Source of the DNA: Pedobacter alluvionis
GTDB lineage: Bacteria; Bacteroidota; Bacteroidia; Sphingobacteriales; Sphingobacteriaceae
Assembly (NCBI RefSeq): GCF_003664035.1
Contig: NZ_RCCK01000011.1
Span: 1,328,504-1,392,503 of the forward strand
Direction: 5' to 3'
DNA: 64,000 nt
Part shown: piece after piece, positions 42,616-51,675 of the stretch
How positions within the stretch are numbered: the stretch's first letter is position 1
Layout of the letters: each line of letters begins with the position of its first letter
The notes under the pieces: model-generated
The model's database searches: none
Told to the model about the DNA's origin: nothing
The model's input: the letters and a program-made list of their open reading frames with translations, nothing else
Position numbers and translations under genes: made by a program

Positions 42616-44991
42616 TTAGTTGGTTGTAGGCAATACTGCCGGGTTAAAATTATTTTCAGTAATGTAATAGTATATTTTGCCGTTTGAAATAAACTGTTGT
42701 TCAATCTGCGTAGCTCTTTTAATCTGCTGAACTGACTGATTTAATAATTTAATATAAGTTTCAAACTCATCCAGCGGCATTTTAGAAGTGTTCTTTAAAT
42801 CACTTACCTTGTATTTGGCTAAAAACTCATTGTTTAAAGGCAAACCCGTAACCAGTTTAATGTAGTTGCTTAAAGTCATTGCCTTGATATCACTGGATGG
42901 TATTTTCATACCCAAAAACTGTTTAGGCATTCTTACATAGTTTTTAACCAGCTTCCTTCTAAAAGAAGATTGATCGGCCTGAAGGTTTTGCCCCAGCATA
43001 ATCGAAAATACATCTACAATCTGCTTGTACTCCATATTATTTAATACAATGGCATATTGTAAATTGGAGCGGTTATTTTTTACTACATCAGCAGATAAGT
43101 TAGCGGTAGTGTAATATTTAAAAGCATTATGCGGCATGCGGTCTGCTACTTCTGCACCAACAGGCTCTGGCAATAAAGCTTCCACCTCAGCAGATAAGTT
43201 TTTACGAGATATACCGGTTAAGCGGAAGGCACTGTCCAACGAACTGATCTGGTTATAGATATCTGAACTGGTTTCTTTTACAAAACGGCGCAGGGCGATC
43301 GTCATACTCTGGTTTGAATTTACTGATCCTTTGGTCGGGAAAACCACCCCGCCCTGGATTAAACTGTTTTTAGGATAATCCAAATAATAAGAAATAGAAT
43401 CCTGTAAACTTGTATTATAAGGCTGAAAACTTTTTAAACCTTCACCTTTTACCATCGTGTTTTTTCTGTATTCTGCAGAACGGATAGCAGACTCCGAAAC
43501 AAGTTTGCGCGATTGGATAACAAAATCGTTAAACGACTGGTTAAAATCACTGTACACCTGTAAAGCTAAAATGCGGGCATCGGCAAGGGCAACCTGTTCG
43601 CTCAGCTCATTAATTAGATAATTGTTAGTTCCACCTGAATTTCCGGTACTACCTACCAATATAATTAAGTTGGTTTCGTTCTTTTTCGCTTTAAATAAGT
43701 TTATTCCTGCTTTTAACGCGCTAAAAACCGGTTCTTCCGAAATTTCGCCGTTACACCTTAAGGTATTTTTTGCCTGGTTTGACAAGAAAGTCATCAATTT
43801 CCTGTAATCGTCCTGGATCGGGCTAACAAAAATACCCTGTTGTCCACATCCGTTTTCACCACGATACACTACACCGCCAAAGTTTACTTTGGTTCCTTTA
43901 CCAAAATCGCCCATAATATTTTCGAAAGAGGCGATAGTATTGGTCATTCCGGAGAAATACTTGGTCATCGGGCTTCCGCCATCCATTACGAACACAACAT
44001 TTACTTTTGTTTTATTTTTGCGCAGTTTCAGGTAATCCTGATATGAAAGTGAAGAACCATTAATAGTTAATAGCTTATTGTCTTTTTTGTTGTAAACATC
44101 TGCCGCAATACCTACCATGTTGCCGCCCTCATCATTTGAAACAACAGGCACACTACGCAGGATAATGTTTTCTCTTGACAGTAAGGGATCTATTACGAAA
44201 GTTGTTCCTTTATCCATGCCATTTTTAATGGCCAGTGCTGTTGAATCATCCGTATCATAGTCGCCTGGTTTAACGGAGGTGATGTACAAACGATCTCCCC
44301 AGCTATGTATAGCCTCGGCAGAAACCCATCCATAAATACTTTTTAAGGCAGTATCTGCAACCAGCTGATCGTCAGAACCGATCAGGTATTTTTTGCCATC
44401 TTCCGATTTTTTATAGATGTAGGCAATTTCGTGCAATCTCACCTTGGTGCGTCTGTCTTTAAGTTCAGGCGTGTTGTAAACCAAAATTGAATCGGTAGTA
44501 TCGAAATAGAATTTCGGCTCGGTTAACGCATTTTTTCCGTTAACTATACCAATGGCCTTTTCAGCGTAACCCGTTTTTTGGTTAGAAAACGCACGTTGCC
44601 ATAAAAGTAGTTTGGATTTGGCAATCCACCCATAACTGATGGCGCTTTTTTTATCGTTAATTTTTCTTCCCCTGATCATTCCGGCTTTATACTTGATCAG
44701 TTTCAGATAGCCATTTTGCTCTTTTGAAACATAAAAAGGTTCCATAAAGCTGATTTTTTTCATAATCAGGCTTCCACCCGGCGCTGTTGTCGTATAATTA
44801 TCTTCACGATCGGAAAAAACAATCCAGGGCAAACTGCTGCTGCGGGTGTTATCGTTAACATTTATGGTTTCAGCTGGCCTTTCATAAGATTTAGGCATGT
44901 ATTTTACTTTTTTGCCAAAGGATGCCGGTGATTGTGCATAGGCAAACGATATTCCTAAAAACAGGATAGTTAAGGCATAATATTTTTTCAT
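42616..44991 (-). CDS. tssR: T6SSiii periplasmic protein TssR
   Basis: 791 aa with a cleavable signal peptide (LTILFLGISFAYAQ). The first 300 residues hold SH3-like repeats (PFYVSKEQNGYLKLIKY, GWIAKSKLLLW, YGWVSAEAIHSWGD). A VWA-like domain follows (about 335-520): VNVVFVMDGGSPMTKYFSGM with D-G-S-x-M variant of MIDAS, and ETNLIILVGSTGN. The C-terminal part is helical. TssR is specific to T6SSiii and is thought to be part of the envelope complex replacing TssJLM. Identification is by layout and context. Confidence 0.88.
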   Translation of the reverse strand: MKKYYALTILFLGISFAYAQSPASFGKKVKYMPKSYERPAETINVNDNTRSSSLPWIVFSDREDNYTTTAPGGSLIMKKISFMEPFYVSKEQNGYLKLIKYKAGMIRGRKINDKKSAISYGWIAKSKLLLWQRAFSNQKTGYAEKAIGIVNGKNALTEPKFYFDTTDSILVYNTPELKDRRTKVRLHEIAYIYKKSEDGKKYLIGSDDQLVADTALKSIYGWVSAEAIHSWGDRLYITSVKPGDYDTDDSTALAIKNGMDKGTTFVIDPLLSRENIILRSVPVVSNDEGGNMVGIAADVYNKKDNKLLTINGSSLSYQDYLKLRKNKTKVNVVFVMDGGSPMTKYFSGMTNTIASFENIMGDFGKGTKVNFGGVVYRGENGCGQQGIFVSPIQDDYRKLMTFLSNQAKNTLRCNGEISEEPVFSALKAGINLFKAKKNETNLIILVGSTGNSGGTNNYLINELSEQVALADARILALQVYSDFNQSFNDFVIQSRKLVSESAIRSAEYRKNTMVKGEGLKSFQPYNTSLQDSISYYLDYPKNSLIQGGVVFPTKGSVNSNQSMTIALRRFVKETSSDIYNQISSLDSAFRLTGISRKNLSAEVEALLPEPVGAEVADRMPHNAFKYYTTANLSADVVKNNRSNLQYAIVLNNMEYKQIVDVFSIMLGQNLQADQSSFRRKLVKNYVRMPKQFLGMKIPSSDIKAMTLSNYIKLVTGLPLNNEFLAKYKVSDLKNTSKMPLDEFETYIKLLNQSVQQIKRATQIEQQFISNGKIYYYITENNFNPAVLPTTN

Positions 44992-45032
44992 ATTCTTTGT
45001 AGATGAGCTTAAAATTAGGTTAAGATGTTAAT

Positions 45033-46013
45033 CTATTTTGTTTTTGCAGGAGCATCAGTAGTTGCTGTTGCTGCAGGCTGGGCCGTTCCTGAGTGTTGTT
45101 TAATATTTAATAAACTGGCACAGGTAGAGTTGGGCTTAATGGTCAATTGTGCTTCATCCACCGCTATTTCGCCTCCAAAAGTCAGCCCCATACAGTACGA
45201 ATAAATATCAGTCTGTTTTTTCTTACCATTCATTTCTACATTTACAGTTACCTTCTCGTTGCTGCACATGTATTTATTAATGAGATAGTAATAATTGGAG
45301 TTAAAATCGGCTCCGTTGGCAATGGCTTGAAGTCGTGCCCTGATATCATCGATGGTTTTACGTTCTCCATCCCCAGGAGCAACCAGGTCATCTACGATTT
45401 CGGCATTTGGATCAGTAATTATAATGGTTAAAAAAGCGGGCTTACGCGCTTTATCCGACCGAAGGCGAACTACGTATTTCCCTGGTGCGCGGTAGGTGTA
45501 CAAGGCCGTTTTTCCTTTTACATCAACACGGCCGGTTTCACCGAACGACCATTCGAAGTCTTTTCCTTCTCCATCCCCCTCAAGCCTGATCTCTTCGTTA
45601 ACCAAACCAGCGGTGGGGCCACTAATGGTTAGCACACTATCTACAGCCGCTGTATGAACGGTATCGCGTACAGTAACCGGAAATTCCTGGCGGAGTTCCC
45701 CATCAACAGTTAAGCGTACAATGTAGGTGTCGGGTTTGGTGTAATGGTACGAACCTGTTTTTGTTGTGGCCTTTTCGCCATTACCAAATTCCCATAACCA
45801 TTTTGAGGCCTTTGGGGTATTATCGGTAAAAACTAAATCTTCGTTTAAATAAATTTCATCCTTAAGGATTCTCGCATCAATTGTCCTTTTTTCGAACAAT
45901 GAACTTTTAAATAAAAAGATCAGACCTGTTAAGAGCAGTACAGCCAGCAGGATGTAGAGAATAACATAGCCTTGCGAATTTGAATTAACTTGCTTGGTGT
46001 TTGTGTCAGACAT
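45033..46013 (-). CDS. tssP: T6SSiii PKD-domain membrane protein TssP
   Basis: 326 aa: one N-terminal membrane span (YVILYILLAVLLLTGLIFLF) and a periplasmic part with two PKD domains (DNTPKASKWLWEFGNGEKAT ... YHYTKPDTYIVRLTVDGE; EGDGEGKDFEWSFGETGRVD ... YTYRAPGKYVVRLRSD). After them comes a DDIRARLQAIANGADFN helix domain similar in style to peptidoglycan- or partner-binding ends. The C-terminus is Ala/Thr-rich. In T6SSiii loci the PKD protein is called TssP; the assignment is good but the letter rests on memory of that naming. Confidence 0.75.
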   Translation of the reverse strand: MSDTNTKQVNSNSQGYVILYILLAVLLLTGLIFLFKSSLFEKRTIDARILKDEIYLNEDLVFTDNTPKASKWLWEFGNGEKATTKTGSYHYTKPDTYIVRLTVDGELRQEFPVTVRDTVHTAAVDSVLTISGPTAGLVNEEIRLEGDGEGKDFEWSFGETGRVDVKGKTALYTYRAPGKYVVRLRSDKARKPAFLTIIITDPNAEIVDDLVAPGDGERKTIDDIRARLQAIANGADFNSNYYYLINKYMCSNEKVTVNVEMNGKKKQTDIYSYCMGLTFGGEIAVDEAQLTIKPNSTCASLLNIKQHSGTAQPAATATTDAPAKTK

Positions 46014-46045
46014 AGGTAGCGTTTTTTATAGGTTGTTTTGGTATT

Positions 46046-46531
46046 TTATCTTGCAGATATCGTTTGCTGTAATTGCCGTCTGTTGGTAATACAATCATCT
46101 AACTGTCTTTCATGCAGCTTAATATCTGAAATATTTCTGTTTTGTTCTTGTCTATCGTAAAATAATCTATCGTATAACTGTGCAGTGTGAACAAAGATTT
46201 TATAGCGTGAATCTGATGCCTTGCGGTCAAACGCAGCTTTGATTGAACCTAATGAAAGCTGGATATCGTTCTTTAAAAAAACGGCCTGCACATTTGGGTT
46301 ATAACGTGTGATCTGTTTAAACGTAGTATCAATAGTTGGCATGGTTTCTTTCACCATATTTTCGAATGCTTCGTTCTCGTTAATCTTAACTTCCAGTTCT
46401 GTTTTAGAAATTTCGTACTTCGACTTATCGCTATAAAAAATCCCAAAGCTCAAAAGCCCAACAGTAAAAACGAACAACGCTGTAAAAAACAAGAATTGTT
46501 CACGTCTTTCTTTTATGCTTATTTTAATCAT
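46046..46531 (-). CDS. TssO-like single-span T6SS membrane protein
   Basis: 161 aa: short basic cytoplasmic N-terminus (IKISIKERREQFLFF), one membrane span (about 13-32), then a periplasmic helical domain with probable coiled coil (KTELEVKINENEAFENMVKE, SDIKLHERQLDDCITNRRQL). The KERREQF start resembles TssO proteins. The neighbour at 46542-47063 has the same layout, so there are two TssO-type proteins. One might stand for TssQ, usually a lipoprotein in other loci; this protein has no lipobox. Confidence 0.65.
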   Translation of the reverse strand: MIKISIKERREQFLFFTALFVFTVGLLSFGIFYSDKSKYEISKTELEVKINENEAFENMVKETMPTIDTTFKQITRYNPNVQAVFLKNDIQLSLGSIKAAFDRKASDSRYKIFVHTAQLYDRLFYDRQEQNRNISDIKLHERQLDDCITNRRQLQQTISAR

Positions 46532-46541
46532 GATGCTTTAA

Positions 46542-47063
46542 TTACTTGCCGTATCTACCGTTTCTAATTTTTTGTGCTGCTGATTGGTTTGCCTTTTGGC
46601 ACTCGTTTATACGTTCTTTGTACCGCTGTATATCACTCCTTGACTGGAAAAGCGAATCTTGTAAATCGGCCATTGCACCAACATTATTGTTTAGTTTTCC
46701 GTACAGATCGAAACTTGGACTTGGTTCTGTTTTTTTAGAAATTAATTCTTTTATCTTATTATTAGCGCTCTGGATATCACTAAGCAGGATACTTTGCTTG
46801 CTCATTTCATTTGCATTATAATCGCGATATTGGGCAAGTTCTTTGAAACGGACCTGAATAAGGTCAAAATTTGTATTGATATCTTTTCTTAGGTAAGACA
46901 GTTTATCGCTTTCCTTTACCTTTTTATCAAGCAGCGTATACTCATAGTCGGATGCGGCAAAAAAGAGATAGATACAGAGAATGGAGAAAAGCGTTAGAAA
47001 TACAAAGTTGAGAATAAACCTCGTATAAGAAGTTCTGATTTCGATGGCATTAATTGGTTTCAT
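46542..47063 (-). CDS. tssO: T6SSiii membrane protein TssO
   Basis: 173 aa: N-terminus MKPINAIEIRTSYTRF, one span (FILNFVFLTLFSILCIYLFF, about 16-36), then a long helical periplasmic region (coiled coil about 45-160). The layout and the N-terminus fit TssO of T6SSiii. First gene of the minus-strand operon tssO-(TssO-like)-tssP-tssR-tssH-tssB-tssC, divergent from tssE with 179 bp between starts, so both promoters lie there. Confidence 0.7.
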   Translation of the reverse strand: MKPINAIEIRTSYTRFILNFVFLTLFSILCIYLFFAASDYEYTLLDKKVKESDKLSYLRKDINTNFDLIQVRFKELAQYRDYNANEMSKQSILLSDIQSANNKIKELISKKTEPSPSFDLYGKLNNNVGAMADLQDSLFQSRSDIQRYKERINECQKANQSAAQKIRNGRYGK

Positions 47064-47242
47064 AGAGCATTAATAGTTTTCACATAGTATTCGTTATCGT
47101 ATTAATCTGACATCTCTTTCACCTTAAATCACTCAAACTTTTTCAAATTAACATTGTCTATAACAATTTTTGATATTTGTTGTTTGATAATAAAAACGAT
47201 TTTATTTCTTTTACATTTAGCAAACTTTAAGCCAAACCCTTT

Positions 47243-47677
47243 ATGTCTGAAAATTTTTACAACAAACCCTTCAGATTTAAGTCTCTTTTCTCAGGTACTG
47301 GGCTTCAGCCAACTGACCTTGGAAGATCGATTTCGCACCATATCGAACTGATCATTTTCACACGGTATGGGGAGCACCGGTTCCGCAACGATTTTGGCTG
47401 TGAGATATGGGACCTTGATTTCGAATTAATCGTGAGTGAAAGCCTGTGGGAGGAAAAATTCCGCAAATCGTTGCTTAAATCCATTACCGATTATGAGTTC
47501 AGAATCTATAATACTTCGGTCGAAGTACGCATTACGGAAGTAGAAAATGTATATCCTTTGCGTAAGATAACAGAGATCAAAAAAAAGGTTGATATTAGTG
47601 TACGGGCACTGATAAAAACCACAGGTGAAAAATATTTTTTCAATACAGCATTATTCCTCAGCCCGCTATCTACCTAA
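47243..47677 (+). CDS. tssE: T6SS baseplate protein TssE (gp25-like)
   Basis: 144-aa gp25/lysozyme-like baseplate wedge component. Landmarks: LGRSISHHIELIIFTRYGEHRFRN split, DFGCEIWDLDFELIV, then SLWEEKFRKSLLKSITDYE with the EPR-equivalent region and VRITEVENVYPLRKI. First gene of a plus-strand pair with tssF, 26 bp apart. An upstream ATG-less extension is excluded by frame. Confidence 0.92.
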   Translation: MSENFYNKPFRFKSLFSGTGLQPTDLGRSISHHIELIIFTRYGEHRFRNDFGCEIWDLDFELIVSESLWEEKFRKSLLKSITDYEFRIYNTSVEVRITEVENVYPLRKITEIKKKVDISVRALIKTTGEKYFFNTALFLSPLST

Positions 47678-47703
47678 TCTAAAACGCCCCAAATATCCTA
47701 CAC

Positions 47704-49569
47704 ATGAAACCAGTTTTTTACTCATCGAAAGATGAAATCCGCAATAGAATTTTAAAAAATGCCGAAGATTTTTGGAATGTTAAAGACAGTAATGACTTCG
47801 ATCCGCTGGTTAGACTGATTATTGAAGCCTTGAGCAACGAGCTTTTTAATGTTGCCAATGATGTTAAAAATTTAGAGAACAGGATTTTTGATAAGATCAG
47901 CCGTATTTTAGCCCCCGATCATTTAACTTCTTCGTTACCTGCTCATGCCATTATGCATGCCAGACCGATTGAGCAGCAGGATTATCTTTCTCCTTATTCG
48001 CAGTTTGCATTTAAGAAAAACATCCCTCAGGAAAACGATAAGGCAAAAAAAACCGATATTTTTTTTAGTCCGCTGCACACCGTAAAAGTAAATAATGCAG
48101 CTATAAAATATATTGTTACGGGAAATACCCTGTTTAATGTAGAACAATTGGGTAAACAACCCATTCACAATACACTTTCCGGTACTTCGGTAGAGAAAAA
48201 CACGATGTATATCGGTTTTAGTGGAATTAAAGACTGGATGGATTTTAATAAACTGAACTTATTTTTCGACTGGAAAAACTATTCAGTGCCTGAAAACACT
48301 TATGACCTGCTCTCACTGGGAAAATGGTTCTACAAAAATAACGAACTCGCGGCCTATACTGAACGTTTTATGGACGAGCCTTTAACGGGTAAGGTACAGG
48401 CACCTTTTCAGCACAAGCAATTGCTTAATCTGATTAAAGCAGATGTTTTACAGTTTTACAGCAATAGGTTTATTACCCTGGGCGATCTTAACGATTTCAA
48501 TATCGACGAAAGCGGAGAACTACCTCCAGCATTTTCAAACTTGTTCCAGCCAGCGGTTTTAAACCAGATTGATAATTCGGTAAAATGGCTTAAAGTAATT
48601 TTTCCGGCAGCGATAAACCAGGAAATGCTGAACGAGCTTCATATTTATATCAATGCGTTCCCCGTAGTTAATAAACGGTTAAGCCAGATTAAACACCGGC
48701 TTAAAACAATGAAAAATATTATCCCGATTAAAACGGAATCGCTTGACCAGATGCTCGCGGTAGAAAACCTGAAGGATAATAAAGGGAAAAGTTATAACGA
48801 AATCCCCTACACCAACGAGAATGAAAAAGGCGATGGTTCTTTTTCGATCCGCTACGGAGGAACGGAGCGTTTTGATACCAGGAATGCAAAAGAACTGGTT
48901 GATTATCTTTTTGAGCTTTTACGCGATGAAAAAGCAGCTTTTACAGCCTATGGGCCTGATTTTTTAAGCACCATCCTTAAAAACCTGGAGCAGAATATTG
49001 CCCTGATTGAACAAAAAAGCCGTTCGGCGCTGAAAGATATTAAAGAGTTACCAAGCTATATTGTATTAAAACCGATTGATGATGCGGACATTTTATTTCT
49101 GGATATTTGGGTTACCCAAGCCGAAGAAGCCAACCACATTAATGCCGGTAGCCGTTTAGTGGTATATGATAACAATAGAGTAAATGCTGAAAGTATCTTT
49201 TTATTAAGCCAAACAAAAGGCGGCCGGTCACGATTGAATTCCACCAACCGGGTGCAGGCTTATAAATATGGCTTAACCACTGCCGACAGGATTATTACCA
49301 AGGCCGATGTGATCAATTTTTGCCGTTACGAACTGGGCAACAAGTTAAAGGGCATTACGCTTGCCAAAGGTTTGATTATGGATAATAAACCGAATGCGGG
49401 TTTTATTAAAACTACCGATATTCTGATCGAGCCTGCAGATCAGCTGAACCTGAGCACACAGGACTGGGAAGAACTGTTGAGTTTGACACTGGCAAAATTA
49501 AATTTAAGAAGTACCATGAATATACATTACCGCTTGCTGTTGAAGCCGACGATATACAAGGTGGTTTAA
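47704..49569 (+). CDS. tssF: T6SS baseplate protein TssF
   Basis: 621 aa, T6SSiii form of the baseplate wedge protein. It opens with a TssF-like segment (RNRILKNAEDFWNVKDSND, LSNELFNVANDVKNLENRIF) and has LPAHAIMHARPIEQQDYLSP, matching the usual 'P..a...A.P...' start of TssF, and a C-terminal gp6-like part (GITLAKGLIMDN, DWEELLSLTLAKLNL). It works with TssE, TssG and TssK. It is convergent with tssG; a repeat lies in the 136-bp gap. Confidence 0.88.
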   Translation: MKPVFYSSKDEIRNRILKNAEDFWNVKDSNDFDPLVRLIIEALSNELFNVANDVKNLENRIFDKISRILAPDHLTSSLPAHAIMHARPIEQQDYLSPYSQFAFKKNIPQENDKAKKTDIFFSPLHTVKVNNAAIKYIVTGNTLFNVEQLGKQPIHNTLSGTSVEKNTMYIGFSGIKDWMDFNKLNLFFDWKNYSVPENTYDLLSLGKWFYKNNELAAYTERFMDEPLTGKVQAPFQHKQLLNLIKADVLQFYSNRFITLGDLNDFNIDESGELPPAFSNLFQPAVLNQIDNSVKWLKVIFPAAINQEMLNELHIYINAFPVVNKRLSQIKHRLKTMKNIIPIKTESLDQMLAVENLKDNKGKSYNEIPYTNENEKGDGSFSIRYGGTERFDTRNAKELVDYLFELLRDEKAAFTAYGPDFLSTILKNLEQNIALIEQKSRSALKDIKELPSYIVLKPIDDADILFLDIWVTQAEEANHINAGSRLVVYDNNRVNAESIFLLSQTKGGRSRLNSTNRVQAYKYGLTTADRIITKADVINFCRYELGNKLKGITLAKGLIMDNKPNAGFIKTTDILIEPADQLNLSTQDWEELLSLTLAKLNLRSTMNIHYRLLLKPTIYKVV

Positions 49570-49597
49570 GGTTTTATGATAGGACTTAAAATTAACA

Positions 49598-49683
49598 CCG
49601 TCATCTCGACTGGAACGCAGTGGAATGGAGAGATCTATCTAGACAGATTTATCGACTACGTTTTACTCAGCTCGAAATGACGG
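49598..49683. repeat. Interspersed repeat between tssF and tssG
   Basis: An element bounded by complementary ends CCGTCATCTCGA (49598-49609) and TCGAAATGACGG (49672-49683), with inner 'ctggaacgcagtggaatgga' of the same style as the repeat at 9216-9283. It sits between two convergent genes, where it could fold and end both transcripts. Confidence 0.65.
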
Positions 49684-49705
49684 CATCCAGATAGTTCGCC
49701 TTTAG

Positions 49706-50644
49706 TTAAAGATACACCGTATAACCCAGATAAGCACTTTCACCACCCTCGCTCAATACTGTTTCCTGATAATCGGCTGCGGTAAGGAGCTCTACATTTA
49801 CTTCGGCATCAACAGGCATCAAATAACTGATAGCCATATCCAGAATGGCCCTGTTTTTCTGTCCGGGGATAAATTTAATCAATTCCTGTGGAAAAGTAGG
49901 GCCAATATTAATGTTATACGCTTCATTTTCAGGCATAAAACTATCGCCTATGATGGTATCGATACCCAGCGCACTCCCGCCCAACTGCATCTGCATTCCT
50001 TCTGCAATTTTTACCGGGGCAATATTTGCGGTGGCATCCACAATAGTAAGGGGCAGGTTAAATAATGCAGTTAGCACCTTCGATACAAAATCAATATTGT
50101 TTCTTTTCTGCTGGATTTCGGGCAGCAGGTGCATCCATATAATACTTTGCTCTTTATTGAGCAGAGTAAACTCATCCCAACCAAATTCAAAAATCTGACT
50201 TAAATCGGAATACGTTGTTTTTTTATCGAGCATATTCTCATATAGCTCGGTCATAATTCTTACATAATTGATCTCGGCATCAAAAGGCGTAAAAAATAAC
50301 CTGGCCTCTTTTTCTTCCTCCCTCCTGTCTCTGATGTCTTTAATCATCGATTCTTCGTCCATGCCTGCACTACCGGTTGGTGGACGGTGAAAAAGTCCTT
50401 CAGGGAGCATATCATACAAGCCTTCGCGGTTGGTATTAATACGAATGCGTTCGTGTCTTCTTTTTTCAGAATAATAGGTCGTGGCAACCTCAATATCTTT
50501 CGCAAATGCACGTTTATCAGGTCCCAATGGGATAATTTCGATCCGATCGGCATCAACCACCTTACGTTCTATCAGGTCGGCAGCGTGGGCAACGGCCTTA
50601 TAATCTGTAAATAGTTCGTTATTAATCAAAGTTTCTTTTTTCAT
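49706..50644 (-). CDS. tssG: T6SS baseplate protein TssG
   Basis: 312 aa, the short T6SSiii type of TssG. It shows the helical N-terminus, a GLFHRPPTGSAG loop, ARLFFTPFDAEINYVRIMTE and a C-terminal domain ending VNVELLTAADYQETVL, EGGESAYLGYTVYL. The assignment rests on location, size and the ordered baseplate set (tssE, F, G, K all present here). It lies alone on the minus strand between tssF and tssN, an unusual orientation for a wedge gene. Confidence 0.8.
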   Translation of the reverse strand: MKKETLINNELFTDYKAVAHAADLIERKVVDADRIEIIPLGPDKRAFAKDIEVATTYYSEKRRHERIRINTNREGLYDMLPEGLFHRPPTGSAGMDEESMIKDIRDRREEEKEARLFFTPFDAEINYVRIMTELYENMLDKKTTYSDLSQIFEFGWDEFTLLNKEQSIIWMHLLPEIQQKRNNIDFVSKVLTALFNLPLTIVDATANIAPVKIAEGMQMQLGGSALGIDTIIGDSFMPENEAYNINIGPTFPQELIKFIPGQKNRAILDMAISYLMPVDAEVNVELLTAADYQETVLSEGGESAYLGYTVYL

Positions 50645-50725
50645 TAAACTTTAAGGCTTCATTTTTGTTATAGGTTAAATTTTAATTATCAAAAAAATAA
50701 CAATTATAATCAAATACTAAGATAC

Positions 50726-50733
50726 TATATTTG
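50726..50733 (+). promoter_or_regulatory. -7 box for tssN-tssK
   Basis: TATATTTG matches TAnnTTTG, 27 bp before the tssN ATG at 50760. No -33 TTTG is evident. Confidence 0.5.
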
Positions 50734-50759
50734 TAGTACATCACATCTATAAAAATTTA

Positions 50760-51653
50760 ATGGACGTTCAATCATTTTTTATCCGCTTTCTCTTATTCCC
50801 GCTGATTTTCATGGTATCAACAGCGGTGCTTTCTATCATTAACAAGAAGAACCAGTTTCTCAATAACAAACGACTCATCGTAAGTGTTCTGTTAATTGGC
50901 ATTATTTTGGCCATCCCGGGGTTTTTAGGCTTTCTAAACTTCAATTTTATGCCCTGGGGATACATTATCTGCTGTATCTTTTACCTTTTAATGGGAACGG
51001 TTTTCGTTTACCTGTTAACCAAATACTACCCGAAGGATATGCTGGAGCGTAAAGTTTTTATCTTTTTTGCCACCTTAATTTCGACCATTTTATCTGTTTA
51101 TTTATTCCAACTGGCCTTTAACTGGTTAAGTGCAGTAAATTTTGGGTGGTTCGGCGCGGGCAGTATTGCCTGTTTCTTTGTGCCACTTATTTTTTGGTGG
51201 GCTTATGTTTCCTTATTGGAGATTCCATCTGAAATTTACAAAATCTGGAGATATCCTGATACGCCACTGGATATTAACATGGACCATGTAGACTTTAACC
51301 GCTTATTGGTATTGGAGCTTGAGCTTTATAAAAAAAGCAGTGATCCGGAGCCTTTGAAAGTAAAGGTAAAAGCGGTAGAAAACATGAACTTCGGTATCTG
51401 GTTCCACAAGTTTATCGATGATTATAATTTAAAGTTTGCCAAAAGTCCGGTGGAATTCAGGAGCGACGATATGGAAAATTATAAATGGATTTTCTTTATT
51501 AAAACTTCCTTCTTTAAACGGAATATCTTTATTGATCCGGATCTGGATATCATTGAAAACGGCATTACCGAAAAAATGACGATTTACGCTAAACGGGTAT
51601 CTGAAAACATAAACAAACCAAATGAAGTTGGAGAAAGTGCTATCTTTATCTAA
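50760..51653 (+). CDS. tssN: T6SSiii membrane protein TssN
   Basis: 297 aa with five or six N-terminal membrane spans (FLLFPLIFMVSTAVLSII; LIVSVLLIGIILAIPGFLGF; YIICCIFYLLMGTVFVYLLT; VFIFFATLISTILSVYLFQL; FFVPLIFWWAYVSLL) and a cytoplasmic C-terminal domain (about 170-297; ENMNFGIWFHKFIDDYN). The layout is that of TssN, one of the proteins that define T6SSiii and probably replace the TssL/TssM membrane complex. 22 bp ahead of tssK. Confidence 0.88.
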   Translation: MDVQSFFIRFLLFPLIFMVSTAVLSIINKKNQFLNNKRLIVSVLLIGIILAIPGFLGFLNFNFMPWGYIICCIFYLLMGTVFVYLLTKYYPKDMLERKVFIFFATLISTILSVYLFQLAFNWLSAVNFGWFGAGSIACFFVPLIFWWAYVSLLEIPSEIYKIWRYPDTPLDINMDHVDFNRLLVLELELYKKSSDPEPLKVKVKAVENMNFGIWFHKFIDDYNLKFAKSPVEFRSDDMENYKWIFFIKTSFFKRNIFIDPDLDIIENGITEKMTIYAKRVSENINKPNEVGESAIFI

Positions 51654-51675
51654 TCTATAATTAAAAACATCTACC

